Assembly (NCBI RefSeq): GCF_023516615.1
Contig: NZ_JAMGBF010000079.1
Coordinates: 1 to 64,000 of the forward strand
DNA from: Streptomyces panaciradicis
GTDB taxonomy: Bacteria; Actinomycetota; Actinomycetes; Streptomycetales; Streptomycetaceae
Direction of reading: 5' to 3'
Length of the DNA: 64,000 nt
Numbering within the stretch: position 1 is the first letter of the stretch; every line of letters begins with the position of its first letter. Under the pieces are notes generated by a model that searched no databases, was not told the DNA's origin, and saw only the letters and a list, made by a program, of their open reading frames with translations. Below are positions 8,154 to 16,502 of the stretch, piece after piece. Position numbers and translations under genes: made by a program.

Positions 8154-9455
8154 TTGACCGCCACGTACCGCCAGCCCGGCGTCGTCCTCACCGACCGCCG
8201 CTTCACCGTGCCCCTCGACCACGACGACCCGGCCGGGGAGACGATCGAGCTCTACGTCCGTGAGGTCGTCGCGAGCGAGAAGGCGGACCGGAACCTGCCG
8301 TGGCTGGTCTACCTCCAGGGCGGTCCGGGCTTCGGGGCCAACCGGTTCATCGGCAGGCCGTCCTGGCTCGGCCGCGCCCTGAAGGAGTACCGCGTCCTCC
8401 TGCTCGACCAGCGCGGCACCGGCCACTCCACCCCCGCCAACCGGCAGACCCTGCCGCTGCGCGGCGGCCCCGCCGAACAGGCCGACTACCTCGCCCACTT
8501 CCGCGCCGACTCCATCGTCCGCGACTGCGAGGCCATCCGCCCGGCGGTCACCGGCGGCGCCCCCTGGACCGTGCTCGGCCAGAGCTTCGGCGGCTTCTGC
8601 GCCGTCCACTACCTCTCCCGCGCCCCCGAAGGCCTCACCGCGGCCCTGATCACCGGCGGCCTGCCCTCCCTCGACGCGCACGCCGACGACGTCTACCGCG
8701 CCGCCTACCCCCGCATCGAGCGCAAGGTCGCCGCGCACTACACCCGCTACCCGCAGGACGTCGAACGCGCCCGCCGCATCGCCGACCACCTCCTCACCCA
8801 CGACGTGACCCTGCCGAACGGCTACCGGCTCACCGCCGAGGCCTTCCAGTCCCTCGGCATCCTCCTGGGCGGCGGCGAGGGCACCCACCGCCTCCACCAC
8901 CTCCTGGAGCACGCCTTCGTCCGCACCCCGCACGGCGCGGAGCTCTCCGACGCCTTCCAGGAGGACGTACAGGGCCTGCTGTCGTACGCCGGCCACCCCC
9001 TCTACGCCCTCGTCCACGAGGCGTGCTATGCCCAGGACGAGCGCCCCACCGCCTGGTCGGCCGAGCGCGTGCGCGCCGAGTTCCCGCAGTTCGACGCGGC
9101 CAAGGCGCTCGCCGGCGACGGACCGATGCTGTTCACCGGCGAGTCGATCCACCCCTGGATGTTCGACTGCGACCCGGCGCTGCGGCCCCTGCGCGAGACG
9201 GCCGATCTGCTCGCGGAGCGCACGGACTGGCGCCCCCTCTACGACCCCGCCCGGCTCGCCGCCAACGAGGTGCCGGTCGCGGCCGCCGTCTACCACGACG
9301 ACATGTACGTCGACACGGCCCACGCCCTGCGGACGGCCCGCACCATCCGGGGCCTGCGCACCTGGGTGACCGACGAGTTCGAGCACGACGGCGTCCGCGC
9401 GGGCGGACAGCGCGTCCTGGACCGGCTGCTCGCCCTCGTCCACGACGAGGTGTGA
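8154..9455 (+). CDS. Alpha/beta hydrolase, S33 prolyl aminopeptidase family
   Basis: This 433-aa cytoplasmic serine peptidase probably removes N-terminal proline from peptides. It shows the oxyanion segment LQGGPGFGANRF, the block DQRGTGHSTP, the nucleophile elbow GQSFGG, and a late acidic/His region ending in DEFEHDGVRAGG. TTG at 8154 is chosen because GGGAGA lies 4-9 bases upstream and the protein then begins LTATYRQPG. An in-frame GTG at 8106 would add 16 unlikely residues. It is 100 bp after the regulator gene and has no clear functional link to rhamnose. Closest families are proline iminopeptidase and tripeptidyl aminopeptidase. Confidence 0.8.
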   Translation: MTATYRQPGVVLTDRRFTVPLDHDDPAGETIELYVREVVASEKADRNLPWLVYLQGGPGFGANRFIGRPSWLGRALKEYRVLLLDQRGTGHSTPANRQTLPLRGGPAEQADYLAHFRADSIVRDCEAIRPAVTGGAPWTVLGQSFGGFCAVHYLSRAPEGLTAALITGGLPSLDAHADDVYRAAYPRIERKVAAHYTRYPQDVERARRIADHLLTHDVTLPNGYRLTAEAFQSLGILLGGGEGTHRLHHLLEHAFVRTPHGAELSDAFQEDVQGLLSYAGHPLYALVHEACYAQDERPTAWSAERVRAEFPQFDAAKALAGDGPMLFTGESIHPWMFDCDPALRPLRETADLLAERTDWRPLYDPARLAANEVPVAAAVYHDDMYVDTAHALRTARTIRGLRTWVTDEFEHDGVRAGGQRVLDRLLALVHDEV

Positions 9456-9483
9456 GGCCGTCGCCACGCACTAGTCTGCGCCC

Positions 9484-10227
9484 ATGACCGAGCCGAAGAT
9501 CATCCAGCTCCCGCCCCTGCCGGGCGACTGGCGGCGCGCGCTCGCCGTCGTGGCGCACCCCGACGACCTCGAGTACGGCTGCTCGGCGGCGATCGCCACC
9601 TGGACCGACGAGGGCCGCGAGGTCGCCTACCTGCTGGCGACCCGCGGCGAGGCGGGCATCGACACACTGGCGCCCGCCGAGTGCGGGCCGCTGCGGGAAC
9701 GCGAACAGCGGGCGAGCGCCGCGGTGGTGGGGGTGTCGGAGGTGGAGTTCCTCGACCACCGGGACGGCGTGGTCGAGTACGGCGTCGCCCTGCGCCGGGA
9801 CATCGCGGCGGCGATCCGCCAGCACCGGCCCGAGCTGGTGATCACCCTCAACCACCGGGACACCTGGGGCGGCGTCGCCTGGAACACCCCGGACCACGTC
9901 GCCGTCGGCCGGGCCACCCTGGACGCGGCCGCGGACGCCGGGAACCGGTGGATCTTCCCCGAGCTCACCGAGCGGGGACTGGAGCCCTGGAACGGCGTCC
10001 GCTGGGTCGCCGTCGCCGGCTCGGCCTCACCCACGCACGCGGTCGACGCCACGGCCGGCCTGGAACGGGCGGTGCGCTCCCTGCTCGAACACCGCACCTA
10101 CATCGAGGCGTTGACCGACGAGGACCCCGAGACGTACGCCCGCGCCTTCCTGACGGAGAACGCCCAGCGGCTCGCGGAGCGGTTCGGAGGCAGGCCGGCG
10201 GTGGCGTTCGAGGTGTTCGCCCGCTAG
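9484..10227 (+). CDS. PIG-L family deacetylase
   Basis: This 247-aa zinc-dependent N-acetylglucosaminyl-type deacetylase belongs to the family of MshB/Mca and BshB. The metal-binding motif AHPDDLE lies at residues 22-28, with further family marks TRGEAGID, EREQRAS and a late TWGGVAWNTPDHVAVGR segment that supplies the third ligand His. A TAGTCT sequence 12 bases before the ATG could be a -10 box of an almost leaderless transcript. It is not the mycothiol MshB by context, as no mycothiol genes are near; the substrate is unknown. Confidence 0.8.
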   Translation: MTEPKIIQLPPLPGDWRRALAVVAHPDDLEYGCSAAIATWTDEGREVAYLLATRGEAGIDTLAPAECGPLREREQRASAAVVGVSEVEFLDHRDGVVEYGVALRRDIAAAIRQHRPELVITLNHRDTWGGVAWNTPDHVAVGRATLDAAADAGNRWIFPELTERGLEPWNGVRWVAVAGSASPTHAVDATAGLERAVRSLLEHRTYIEALTDEDPETYARAFLTENAQRLAERFGGRPAVAFEVFAR

Positions 10228-10245
10228 CCCGCGCCCCCGAGCGGG

Positions 10246-10446
10246 TCAGGCCGCCACGGTGAGCGGGTCGAGGACGCGGTGCGGGTCGACGACCCGCCCG
10301 TCCGGCAGCAGCTCACCGGTGTCGTCGAACATGATCGTTCCATTGCACAGCAGACTCCAGCCCTGTTCGGGGTGGGACGACACGATCACGGCGCCGTGGT
10401 GGAGCGGGCTGTCCGCGGTGGGGCAGGGTGGCTGGTGGCTGCACAT
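10246..10446 (-). CDS. DUF5999 small Cys-containing protein
   Basis: This 66-aa protein of a family widespread in Streptomyces begins MCSHQPPCPTADSPLHHGA and continues SHPEQGWSLLCNGTIMFDDTGELLPDGR. Two N-terminal cysteines and three nearby His residues suggest metal binding, which is not proven. GAGGAG sits just before the ATG at 10446; a longer in-frame reading to 10539 has no support. It is convergent with the PIG-L gene, 18 bp apart. The function is unknown. Confidence 0.8.
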   Translation of the reverse strand: MCSHQPPCPTADSPLHHGAVIVSSHPEQGWSLLCNGTIMFDDTGELLPDGRVVDPHRVLDPLTVAA

Positions 10447-10636
10447 GGTCCGACTCCTCGATCCGTCCGGCTCCCGCCTGAGAGGGGTTCGTGTCCGTGG
10501 TACACGAGCTTGTTTTCGGTTGTATGAGGAGACCCCCACACCGCCGGAAAATCATCGGTGAGGTGCGGTCGCCCGACGGGCCCGGGCGCCGGTCAAATGA
10601 GGTGCTTCCCGGTGGGTGTTCGGAGAGACTGGCCTG

Positions 10637-11416
10637 ATGCCGGACGCAGAGGAACAGCAGTTGACCGGCGGGAACGCCAGCGCCGGTGTGGTCCGCGTCG
10701 GCGACACCGTGCGCCGGCCCGCGGGACCCTGGACGCCGTCGGTGCACGCCCTGCTCACACACCTGCACCAGGCGGGCTTCCGGTCCGCGCCCCGCCCGCT
10801 CGGGATCGACGAGCGGGGCCGCGAGGTGCTGAGCTTCGTACCGGGTGAGGTGGTCTGGCCGGACCGGTTCGCCCTGGTGGAGCCCGAGGCGGGACTGGTC
10901 CGGGTGGCGCGGCTGATCCGAGACTTCCACGACGCCGTACAGGACTTCCGGCCGCCCGAGGACGCGTGCTGGCAGGTGCTCATGCCCGCCGAGGGCGACG
11001 ACATCATCGCCCACCAGGACCTCGCGCCCTGGAACCTCGTCGCCGGTGTGGGCGGGTGGGCGTTCATCGACTGGGACACGGCGGCCCCCGGCTCCCGCCT
11101 CTGGGACGTCGCCTACGCCGTGCGCGGCTTCGTCCCGCTGTCCGCGCACCCCCACTGGCAGACCCCCGACGCCGCCGCCCGGCTGCGCCTGTTCGCCGAC
11201 GCCTACGGCCTCGACGAAGCCGAACGGCGCCTGCTCGTACCGCTGTTGGGCCGCCGCACCCGCGCGATGCACGACTTCCTGCGGGAGCAGCACGCGCTGG
11301 GCAACCAGCCCTGGTCCAGGCTCTGGGCCGAGGGGCACGGCGACGCCTGGCGCGGGGACGCCGAGTACGTCGAGGCCCGCGAGGAGCAGTGGCTGCGCGT
11401 CCTGCTCTCCGGCTGA
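10637..11416 (+). CDS. Aminoglycoside phosphotransferase-like kinase
   Basis: This 259-aa APH-fold enzyme shows the catalytic loop IAHQDLAPWNLV (the HxDxxxxN motif with D as base) and the metal-binding Asp in WAFIDWDTA, followed by GSRLWDVAY. The N-terminal lobe is short: RVGDTVRRPAGPWTPSVHALLTHLHQAGF resembles the abbreviated nucleotide site of small phosphotransferase proteins common in Streptomyces. ATG at 10637 is preferred over GTG at 10616 because GGAGAG lies about 11 bp upstream. It is unlikely to be a true resistance enzyme; the substrate is unknown. Confidence 0.75.
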   Translation: MPDAEEQQLTGGNASAGVVRVGDTVRRPAGPWTPSVHALLTHLHQAGFRSAPRPLGIDERGREVLSFVPGEVVWPDRFALVEPEAGLVRVARLIRDFHDAVQDFRPPEDACWQVLMPAEGDDIIAHQDLAPWNLVAGVGGWAFIDWDTAAPGSRLWDVAYAVRGFVPLSAHPHWQTPDAAARLRLFADAYGLDEAERRLLVPLLGRRTRAMHDFLREQHALGNQPWSRLWAEGHGDAWRGDAEYVEAREEQWLRVLLSG

Positions 11417-11472
11417 ACCGCGGACCGTCGGCCGGCAGGTCCCACCGACCCTCTTTCGATAAGGTGTGCGAT

Positions 11473-12303
11473 ATGCAAGAGGGGACCGTCGGCCGTGCCG
11501 ACCTGCGCGGCGACTGCGCGAACTGCTTCGGACTGTGCTGTGTGGCCCTGCCCTTCGCGGCGTCCGCCGACTTCGCCCTCGACAAGGCGGCCGGCACCCC
11601 CTGCCCGAACCTCCGTGACGACCATCGCTGCGGCATCCACGCCCGCCTGCGCCCGGAGGGCTTCACCGGCTGCACGGTCTACGACTGCTTCGGCGCCGGC
11701 CAGCAGGTCTCGCAGGTCACCTTCGGCGGCCAGGACTGGCGCACGGGCCCGCGGGAACGCGCCCGGCGGATGTTCGACGTGTTCCCGGTCGTCCGGCAAC
11801 TGCACGAACTGCTCTGGTACCTCACCGAGGCCCTCGACCTGCCCGCCGCGCGCCCGGTCCACGCCGACCTGCGCCGGGCCCTGGAGCAGACGCGGGAGCT
11901 CACCCGCCAGACCCCCGACGAGCTCGCCGGGCTGGACGTCGGCGCCCACCGGCAGCAGGTCAACGTGCTCCTGCTCAAGACCAGCGAACTCGTCCGTGCC
12001 GGCGTCCGCGGCCGCAAGAAGGACCGCCGCGGGGCCGACCTCATGGGCGCCCGCCTCAAGGGCGCCGACCTGCGCGGCGCGAACCTGCGCGGCGCCTACC
12101 TCATCGCCGCCGACCTCACCGGCGCCGACCTGAGGTACGCGGACCTCATCGGCGCCGACCTGCGCGACGCCGACCTCTCCGACGCCGATCTGACCGGGGC
12201 GTTCTTCCTCACCCAGCCCCAGCTCACGGCGGCCCGGGGGAGTGAGGGCACCCGGCTGCCCGGTTCAGTCACGCGCCCCGCGCACTGGACAGCGCGCCTC
12301 TGA
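11473..12303 (+). CDS. Pentapeptide-repeat protein with N-terminal Cys-rich domain
   Basis: This 276-aa protein has two parts. The N-terminus is Cys-rich (GDCANCFGLCCVALPF, then CPNL, HRCGIH and TVYDCFG) and resembles CxxCxxxCC metal-chelating modules such as YkgJ. The C-terminal third is a right-handed quadrilateral beta-helix of A(D/N)LxG pentapeptides from about residue 190 (GADLMGARLKGADLRGANL and onward, about 13 repeats). The middle is helical. Pentapeptide proteins can mimic DNA and protect gyrase, but this fusion is not that class by sequence. The last 39 bp overlap the convergent P450 gene. The function is unknown. Confidence 0.8.
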   Translation: MQEGTVGRADLRGDCANCFGLCCVALPFAASADFALDKAAGTPCPNLRDDHRCGIHARLRPEGFTGCTVYDCFGAGQQVSQVTFGGQDWRTGPRERARRMFDVFPVVRQLHELLWYLTEALDLPAARPVHADLRRALEQTRELTRQTPDELAGLDVGAHRQQVNVLLLKTSELVRAGVRGRKKDRRGADLMGARLKGADLRGANLRGAYLIAADLTGADLRYADLIGADLRDADLSDADLTGAFFLTQPQLTAARGSEGTRLPGSVTRPAHWTARL

Positions 12304-13773
12304 CGGCGCCTCCTCGACTGCGGCCGTCGCAGCGGCCGTGACCCCGGGTTGCTCCAGGTGCAGCCGCAGCCCGTCCGGCATCAGCGTCAGCCGCTCGGTC
12401 ACCCGCAGCCGGTAAGCGGGATCGGGGACGAACGCGTACCGGCGCAGCAGCAGCCCCAGCACCAGCGTCGCCTCGTGCAGCGCGAACTGGCGTCCGATGC
12501 ACGCCCGCGCTCCGGTGCCGAACGGCTTGAAGGTGTGCGCGGGGCGGGAGCGGACCGCCTTGGGGTCGAAGCGGTCCGGGTCGAACCGCTCGGCGTCGGC
12601 GCCCCACGCGGCGGGATCGCGGTGCAGCATCGGCGTGAGCACCAGCGTCCAGGCGCCCCGCAGCATCGGGTGCCGCCCGGCCAGCACGGTGTCCTCGACC
12701 GCCTCGCGGGCGTACGCCGGTGCCGTCGGCCACAGCCGCAGTGACTCGTCCAGGACCCGGCGCACGTAGCGCAGCTTGGCCACCTGGTCGTAGTCGGGTG
12801 CAGCGGTGTCGCCCCAGACCCGGTCGACCTCGGCGCGGGCGCGGGCCGCGATCTCGGGGTGGCGGGCCAGGTAGTACAGGGCGAAGGAGAGGGCGCCCGA
12901 GGTGGTCTCGTGCCCCGCCACGAGGAAGGTGATGACCTGCCGGCGGACGTTCTCGGCCGACAGCCGCTCGCCCGTCTCCGGGTGCGCTGTCTCCAGCATC
13001 CGGTCCAGCAGGTCGCCGTCCCCGCTCGTCGCCCGCCGGGCCCGGACCAGGTCGTCGACGGTGCGGTTGAGGCGGGCGATGTCCGCCTCGTTGCGCCGCG
13101 CGGCCCGCCGCAACAGGGCGGGGAACGGGACGGAGTTGAGCCGCTGGGCGTAGGTGAGGGTGCCCACCATCGCGGTGACGAAGGGGTGCGGCCGGTCCCG
13201 TTCGAAGGAGCCGAAGTCATGGCCGAAGCCGGTCCGCGCGATGGTCTCCAGCGTCAGCTTGGTCATGTCGCCGGGCACGTCCACCGCCCGGCCCGCCGCC
13301 TGCTCGCGGTCCCAGTGGTCGGTCAGCCGCCCGGCCACGTCCAGCATCATCGGGTGGTAGGCCGCCATGGCCTCCCGGCTGAACCCCGGGGCCAGCACAT
13401 CGTGCGCCAGCTGCCAGTTGGGCTCGTGGTTGTACGCCGTGAACAGCCCGTCGCCGGCCACCGGCCGCAGGTTGGCGACCCCGAGGCCCACGTGCTTGGC
13501 GAACCGCGACTCGTCCGCGAGGTCGGCCACCAGATCGGCGCCCCAGACGAACACGAACTCCCGGTTGAACGCCTTGCGCCGGTAGATCGGCCCCAACTGG
13601 CGGGCGAAGCGCAGCGAGTCCTGGAGCGGGGTGGCCCGGTTGGCGCCCAGCACGTCCCCGAGCAGCGGGAGCCGGCGCGGCGGGTGCGGGATGCGATGCA
13701 GCTCCGGCCAGCCCTGTTCGGCGCTGCGGAAGCCGCCCGGCAGCGGCGGCCTCGTCGTGGTCTCCGCCCTCAC
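12265..13773 (-). CDS. Cytochrome P450, CYP102-like heme domain without reductase
   Basis: This 502-aa monooxygenase carries the oxygen-binding motif VAGHETTSGA in the I helix, ExxR in DESLR (followed by LWPTAPAY as in CYP102), and the heme loop FKPFGTGARACIGRQF with the thiolate Cys at residue 425. These match the heme domain of P450 BM3-like enzymes, which hydroxylate fatty acids, but no FMN/FAD reductase follows, so it needs separate redox partners. GTG at 13773 is chosen for the GAGGGAG five bases upstream. The gene is divergent from the TetR gene at 13878, which probably controls it. It is a paralogue of the damaged fusion at 25190. Confidence 0.85.
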   Translation of the reverse strand: MRAETTTRPPLPGGFRSAEQGWPELHRIPHPPRRLPLLGDVLGANRATPLQDSLRFARQLGPIYRRKAFNREFVFVWGADLVADLADESRFAKHVGLGVANLRPVAGDGLFTAYNHEPNWQLAHDVLAPGFSREAMAAYHPMMLDVAGRLTDHWDREQAAGRAVDVPGDMTKLTLETIARTGFGHDFGSFERDRPHPFVTAMVGTLTYAQRLNSVPFPALLRRAARRNEADIARLNRTVDDLVRARRATSGDGDLLDRMLETAHPETGERLSAENVRRQVITFLVAGHETTSGALSFALYYLARHPEIAARARAEVDRVWGDTAAPDYDQVAKLRYVRRVLDESLRLWPTAPAYAREAVEDTVLAGRHPMLRGAWTLVLTPMLHRDPAAWGADAERFDPDRFDPKAVRSRPAHTFKPFGTGARACIGRQFALHEATLVLGLLLRRYAFVPDPAYRLRVTERLTLMPDGLRLHLEQPGVTAAATAAVEEAPSEARCPVRGARD

Positions 13774-13818
13774 ACGATCTCCCTCGATCCAGCGGCAGTC
13801 GAGCCAGTTGTACGTGGG

Positions 13819-13853
13819 TTCAATAGCGCGCCCAGTGTGGTCCCGCTGTTGAA
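13819..13853. promoter_or_regulatory. Inverted repeat between P450 and TetR, candidate TetR operator
   Basis: Arms TTCAATAGCG (13819-13828) and CGCTGTTGAA (13844-13853) match at 9 of 10 positions with a 15-bp spacer. The repeat lies in the 104-bp gap between the divergent P450 and TetR genes, where a repressor of both would bind. TetR family members commonly autoregulate from such gaps. Assignment is by position only. Confidence 0.5.
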
Positions 13854-13877
13854 TCGACGTCAAGTAAAGTGCGGGGG

Positions 13878-14486
13878 ATGGCCGCGAACCCGGGCGGGCG
13901 CACGCGCCGCCGACTGAGCACCGAGGAGCGCCGCGAGCAGCTGCTCTCCGTCGGGGCGCGGCTGTTCTCCGAGAATCCGTACGACGACGTGTGGATCGAG
14001 CAGGTCGCCGAGATCGCCGGCGTCTCCCGCGGACTGCTCTACCACTACTTTCCGGCCAAGCGGGACTTCTTCCTCGCGGTCGTCGAGCGGGAGAGCGAGC
14101 GGATGCTGCGGATGACGGAGCCGGTGCCGGGGGTGCCGGCCCGTGAGCAGCTCACCGCGAACCTGGACGTCTTCCTGGAGTACGTCCATGCCCACGCGCA
14201 CGGCTTCCGTGCCTTCCATCGCGCGGACGCGGCGGGGGACCAGGCCGTGCGGCGCGTCTACCAGCGGGCGCTCGGGGCGCAGGAGCGGCAGATCCTGGCG
14301 GCGCTGGCGCGCGACCCGGAACTCGGCCCGATCGCCGAGGCGCGCCCGGACCTCCGGCTCGCCGTCCGCGGCTGGCTGGCCTTCACCACGGCGGTCTGCC
14401 TGGAGTGGCTGCGCGGCTCGGAGCTGACGCGCGAGCAGGTGCGCGATCTGTGCGCCCGGGCGCTGCTCGGCGTCATCGCCGCCTGA
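13878..14486 (+). CDS. TetR-family transcriptional regulator
   Basis: This 202-aa regulator has an N-terminal helix-turn-helix: RREQLLSVGARLFSENPYDDVWIEQVAEIAG with recognition helix VSRGLLYHYFPAKRDFF (residues 15-65). The C-terminal ligand and dimer domain is helical, ending ARALLGVIAA. ATG at 13878 is used; an in-frame GTG three codons earlier is possible. Because it is divergent from the P450 gene and shares an inverted repeat, it most likely represses that gene in response to a hydrophobic ligand such as a fatty acid. The inducer is not shown by the sequence. Confidence 0.85.
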   Translation: MAANPGGRTRRRLSTEERREQLLSVGARLFSENPYDDVWIEQVAEIAGVSRGLLYHYFPAKRDFFLAVVERESERMLRMTEPVPGVPAREQLTANLDVFLEYVHAHAHGFRAFHRADAAGDQAVRRVYQRALGAQERQILAALARDPELGPIAEARPDLRLAVRGWLAFTTAVCLEWLRGSELTREQVRDLCARALLGVIAA

Positions 14487-14542
14487 ACAGGGCCCTTCCC
14501 CACGCGGAGGCGGTGTTGGCGTACACCCCGAACTCCGATAGG

Positions 14543-14561
14543 TTAGGCAAGGCTTACCTAA
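14543..14561 (+). promoter_or_regulatory. Iron box (DmdR/IdeR operator)
   Basis: TTAGGCAAGGCTTACCTAA matches the 19-bp actinobacterial iron-box consensus, with 8 of 9 half-site positions symmetric. Its last two bases merge with the ribosome site AAGGAGGT (14560-14567), so DmdR with Fe(II) bound here would block the promoter or the ribosome site of the DUF2470 gene. This is direct evidence of iron repression. Confidence 0.88.
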
Positions 14562-14573
14562 GGAGGTCCTGGG

Positions 14574-15299
14574 ATGGGTGACAGCCACAGCTGGACTGCG
14601 GCGCCCGCCGCGGCGGAACGGGCCCGCTCGGTGCTGGCCGCGGCATGGTCCTGCGCGATCACCGCGGAAGGTGGACGCGAGGAGTTCGTCGGCGCGCACA
14701 CGGTCGCCGAGGACGGCCGGGTGCTGGTCGGCGTGCCCGAGGACAGCGCGCTGCTCGCGACCGCGATCTTCGCCCCGCGCGGACAGCCGTCCGCCGTGCT
14801 GGAGTTCGCCGACGTGGCACCCGTCCCCGTACGCGATCGCATCCGGGCCAGACTGTGGATGGCGGGGTCCTTCACCCCCGAAGGCGAGCGGCTGGCGTTC
14901 CGGCCGACGAGGATCGTGCTGCGGCAGCCCTCCGGGGCGGTGGTCGTCGACCTCGACGAGTTCGCCGCCGCCGCGCCCGACCCCCTGGCGCAGGCCGAGG
15001 CCCATCTGCTGACCCACCTCGCGGACTGCCACGCCGACGCGGTCGAGCGCCTGACGCGCCTCGTCGACCACGCCAGTCTGTACGGCGCGGTCCGCGTCCA
15101 GCCGCTCGCCGTCGACCGGCACGGCCTGACGCTGCGCATCGAACGCACCCGCGCCCACGGCGACGTACGCCTGCCGTTCCACACGCCCGCCGACGACGTC
15201 GCGCAGCTCACCGAGCGCATGCACGCCCTCCTCGGCCAGGCCGCTGCCGCCGCCTGCCCGCGGGCCCTACAGCGGCAGCGCACAGACCGCGACCGGTGA
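14574..15299 (+). CDS. DUF2470 protein under iron control
   Basis: This 241-aa protein has a C-terminal DUF2470 domain (LLTHLADCHADAVERLTRLVDHA to the end), found fused to heme-handling split-barrel (HugZ/PNPOx-like) proteins. The N-terminal half looks split-barrel-like (TAEGGREEFVGAHTVAEDGRVLVGVPEDSALLATAI). The iron box and strong AAGGAGGT directly upstream show that it is expressed when iron is scarce. Together these suggest a role in heme use or siderophore-iron homeostasis; the catalytic His of HugZ cannot be assigned with confidence. It overlaps the convergent lactonase gene by 33 bp. Confidence 0.78.
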   Translation: MGDSHSWTAAPAAAERARSVLAAAWSCAITAEGGREEFVGAHTVAEDGRVLVGVPEDSALLATAIFAPRGQPSAVLEFADVAPVPVRDRIRARLWMAGSFTPEGERLAFRPTRIVLRQPSGAVVVDLDEFAAAAPDPLAQAEAHLLTHLADCHADAVERLTRLVDHASLYGAVRVQPLAVDRHGLTLRIERTRAHGDVRLPFHTPADDVAQLTERMHALLGQAAAAACPRALQRQRTDRDR

Positions 15300-16502
15300 G
15301 GCGAACGGCTCGCCCGCCAGCCGCAGTTCACCGCTGCCGTCGTCCACATGGAAGACGCTGACCGTGCCCGACTTCTGGTTCGCCGCGAACAGCAGCGCGC
15401 CGTCGGGGGAGGAGGCGATCTGACGGGGGAAGTCACCGGCCACCGGCACCGTGCCGAGCAGCCGCAGCCGGGCACCGTCCCGCTCGATCGCGTACCGCGC
15501 GAGGGTGTTGTCGCCGCGGTTGGCGAGGAAGGCGTACGAGCCGTTCGCCGTGACCAGGATCTGTGCCGGGTAGTTGGTGCCCGCGCCCGACCCCGTCGAC
15601 TGGGGCTCGCCGATCGTCAGACGGCCCGTGGACGGCTCGTACGCGCACACCGTGACCGTGTCGTCGACCTCGTTGGCCAGGTAGGCGTGACGGCCGCCGG
15701 GATGGAAGGTGAGATGCCGCGGACCGGCTCCCGGCTTCGCCGCGGCCCGCGCGGCCTCGGTGAGCCTGCCGGTGCGCTCGTCCAGGCGGTAGCTGTAGAC
15801 CGTGTCCGTGCCCAGGTCCACGGCGAGTACGTGACCGCCGTCCGGGCTGGTGATGAACTGGTGGGCGTGCGGCCCCTGTTGACCGGGGCCGGGGGCCGGA
15901 CTGGAGTGCGTGACCAGGTCGGCGCGCTCGCCGAGCCCGCCCGAGCCGGTGATGGGGTGCACGGCCACGCTGCCCGAGCCGTAGTTGGCGCTCAGCAGCC
16001 AGCGGCCGCTCGGATGCACCGACAGATGGCACGGGCCCGCCCCACCGGTGCTCCGGCTGCCGAGGACCTCGCGGTCGGCCAGACGCACGGCGGTCACCGC
16101 GCCGGCGTCCCGCTCGTCGACCGCATAGAGCGTGTGCCCGTCCGGGTGCACGGCGAGGTAGGACGGATCGGCGACCCCGGTCACCGTCCCGGTGCCGGTG
16201 ATCCGGCCCGTCGACGGGTCGTAGGCAGCGAGCCCGATGCCCTTCCCGCCGCCGTCGACGCTCGTGTACGTGCCGAGGAAGAGGGGTCGGGGGCCGGTGG
16301 GCTCGGTCTTCGGCCTCGGGGTGGCCGCCGGCGCGGGGTGCGAGGACGCCGAGGACGCCGCGTGCCGTGACGCCGGGCCGCTCCCGGCGTTCCCCGGCGG
16401 CGCGCAGGCCGGCAGCGCCGTCACCGAGCCGAGTCCGGCGAGCGCACCGACGAAGCGGCGCCTGCTCCAGCCGCCGCTCGCCGCCCGTGTCCCACTGCCC
16501 AT
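15267..16502 (-). CDS. Lactonase-family beta-propeller lipoprotein exported by Tat
   Basis: This 411-aa protein is related to 6-phosphogluconolactonase/carboxymuconate-cyclase propellers (PF10282). The N-terminus has the twin-arginine motif SRRRFVG, a hydrophobic stretch, and the lipobox LPAC with Cys near residue 32, so it is a folded, lipid-anchored export. An Ala/Pro/Thr linker follows and then repeated blades of the type YLAVHPDGHTLYAVDE and HLSVHPSGRWLLSANYG. ATG at 16502 starts the Tat signal; earlier in-frame starts only add non-homologous sequence. Being outside the cell, it is unlikely to act in the pentose phosphate pathway. The substrate is unknown. Confidence 0.8.
   Translation of the reverse strand: MGSGTRAASGGWSRRRFVGALAGLGSVTALPACAPPGNAGSGPASRHAASSASSHPAPAATPRPKTEPTGPRPLFLGTYTSVDGGGKGIGLAAYDPSTGRITGTGTVTGVADPSYLAVHPDGHTLYAVDERDAGAVTAVRLADREVLGSRSTGGAGPCHLSVHPSGRWLLSANYGSGSVAVHPITGSGGLGERADLVTHSSPAPGPGQQGPHAHQFITSPDGGHVLAVDLGTDTVYSYRLDERTGRLTEAARAAAKPGAGPRHLTFHPGGRHAYLANEVDDTVTVCAYEPSTGRLTIGEPQSTGSGAGTNYPAQILVTANGSYAFLANRGDNTLARYAIERDGARLRLLGTVPVAGDFPRQIASSPDGALLFAANQKSGTVSVFHVDDGSGELRLAGEPFASPVAVCALPL

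Noticed and set aside
10637..11416. An aminoglycoside resistance gene
   Set aside because: Only the general APH catalytic loop is present. Length and N-lobe fit generic phosphotransferase-family proteins, and no resistance context exists.
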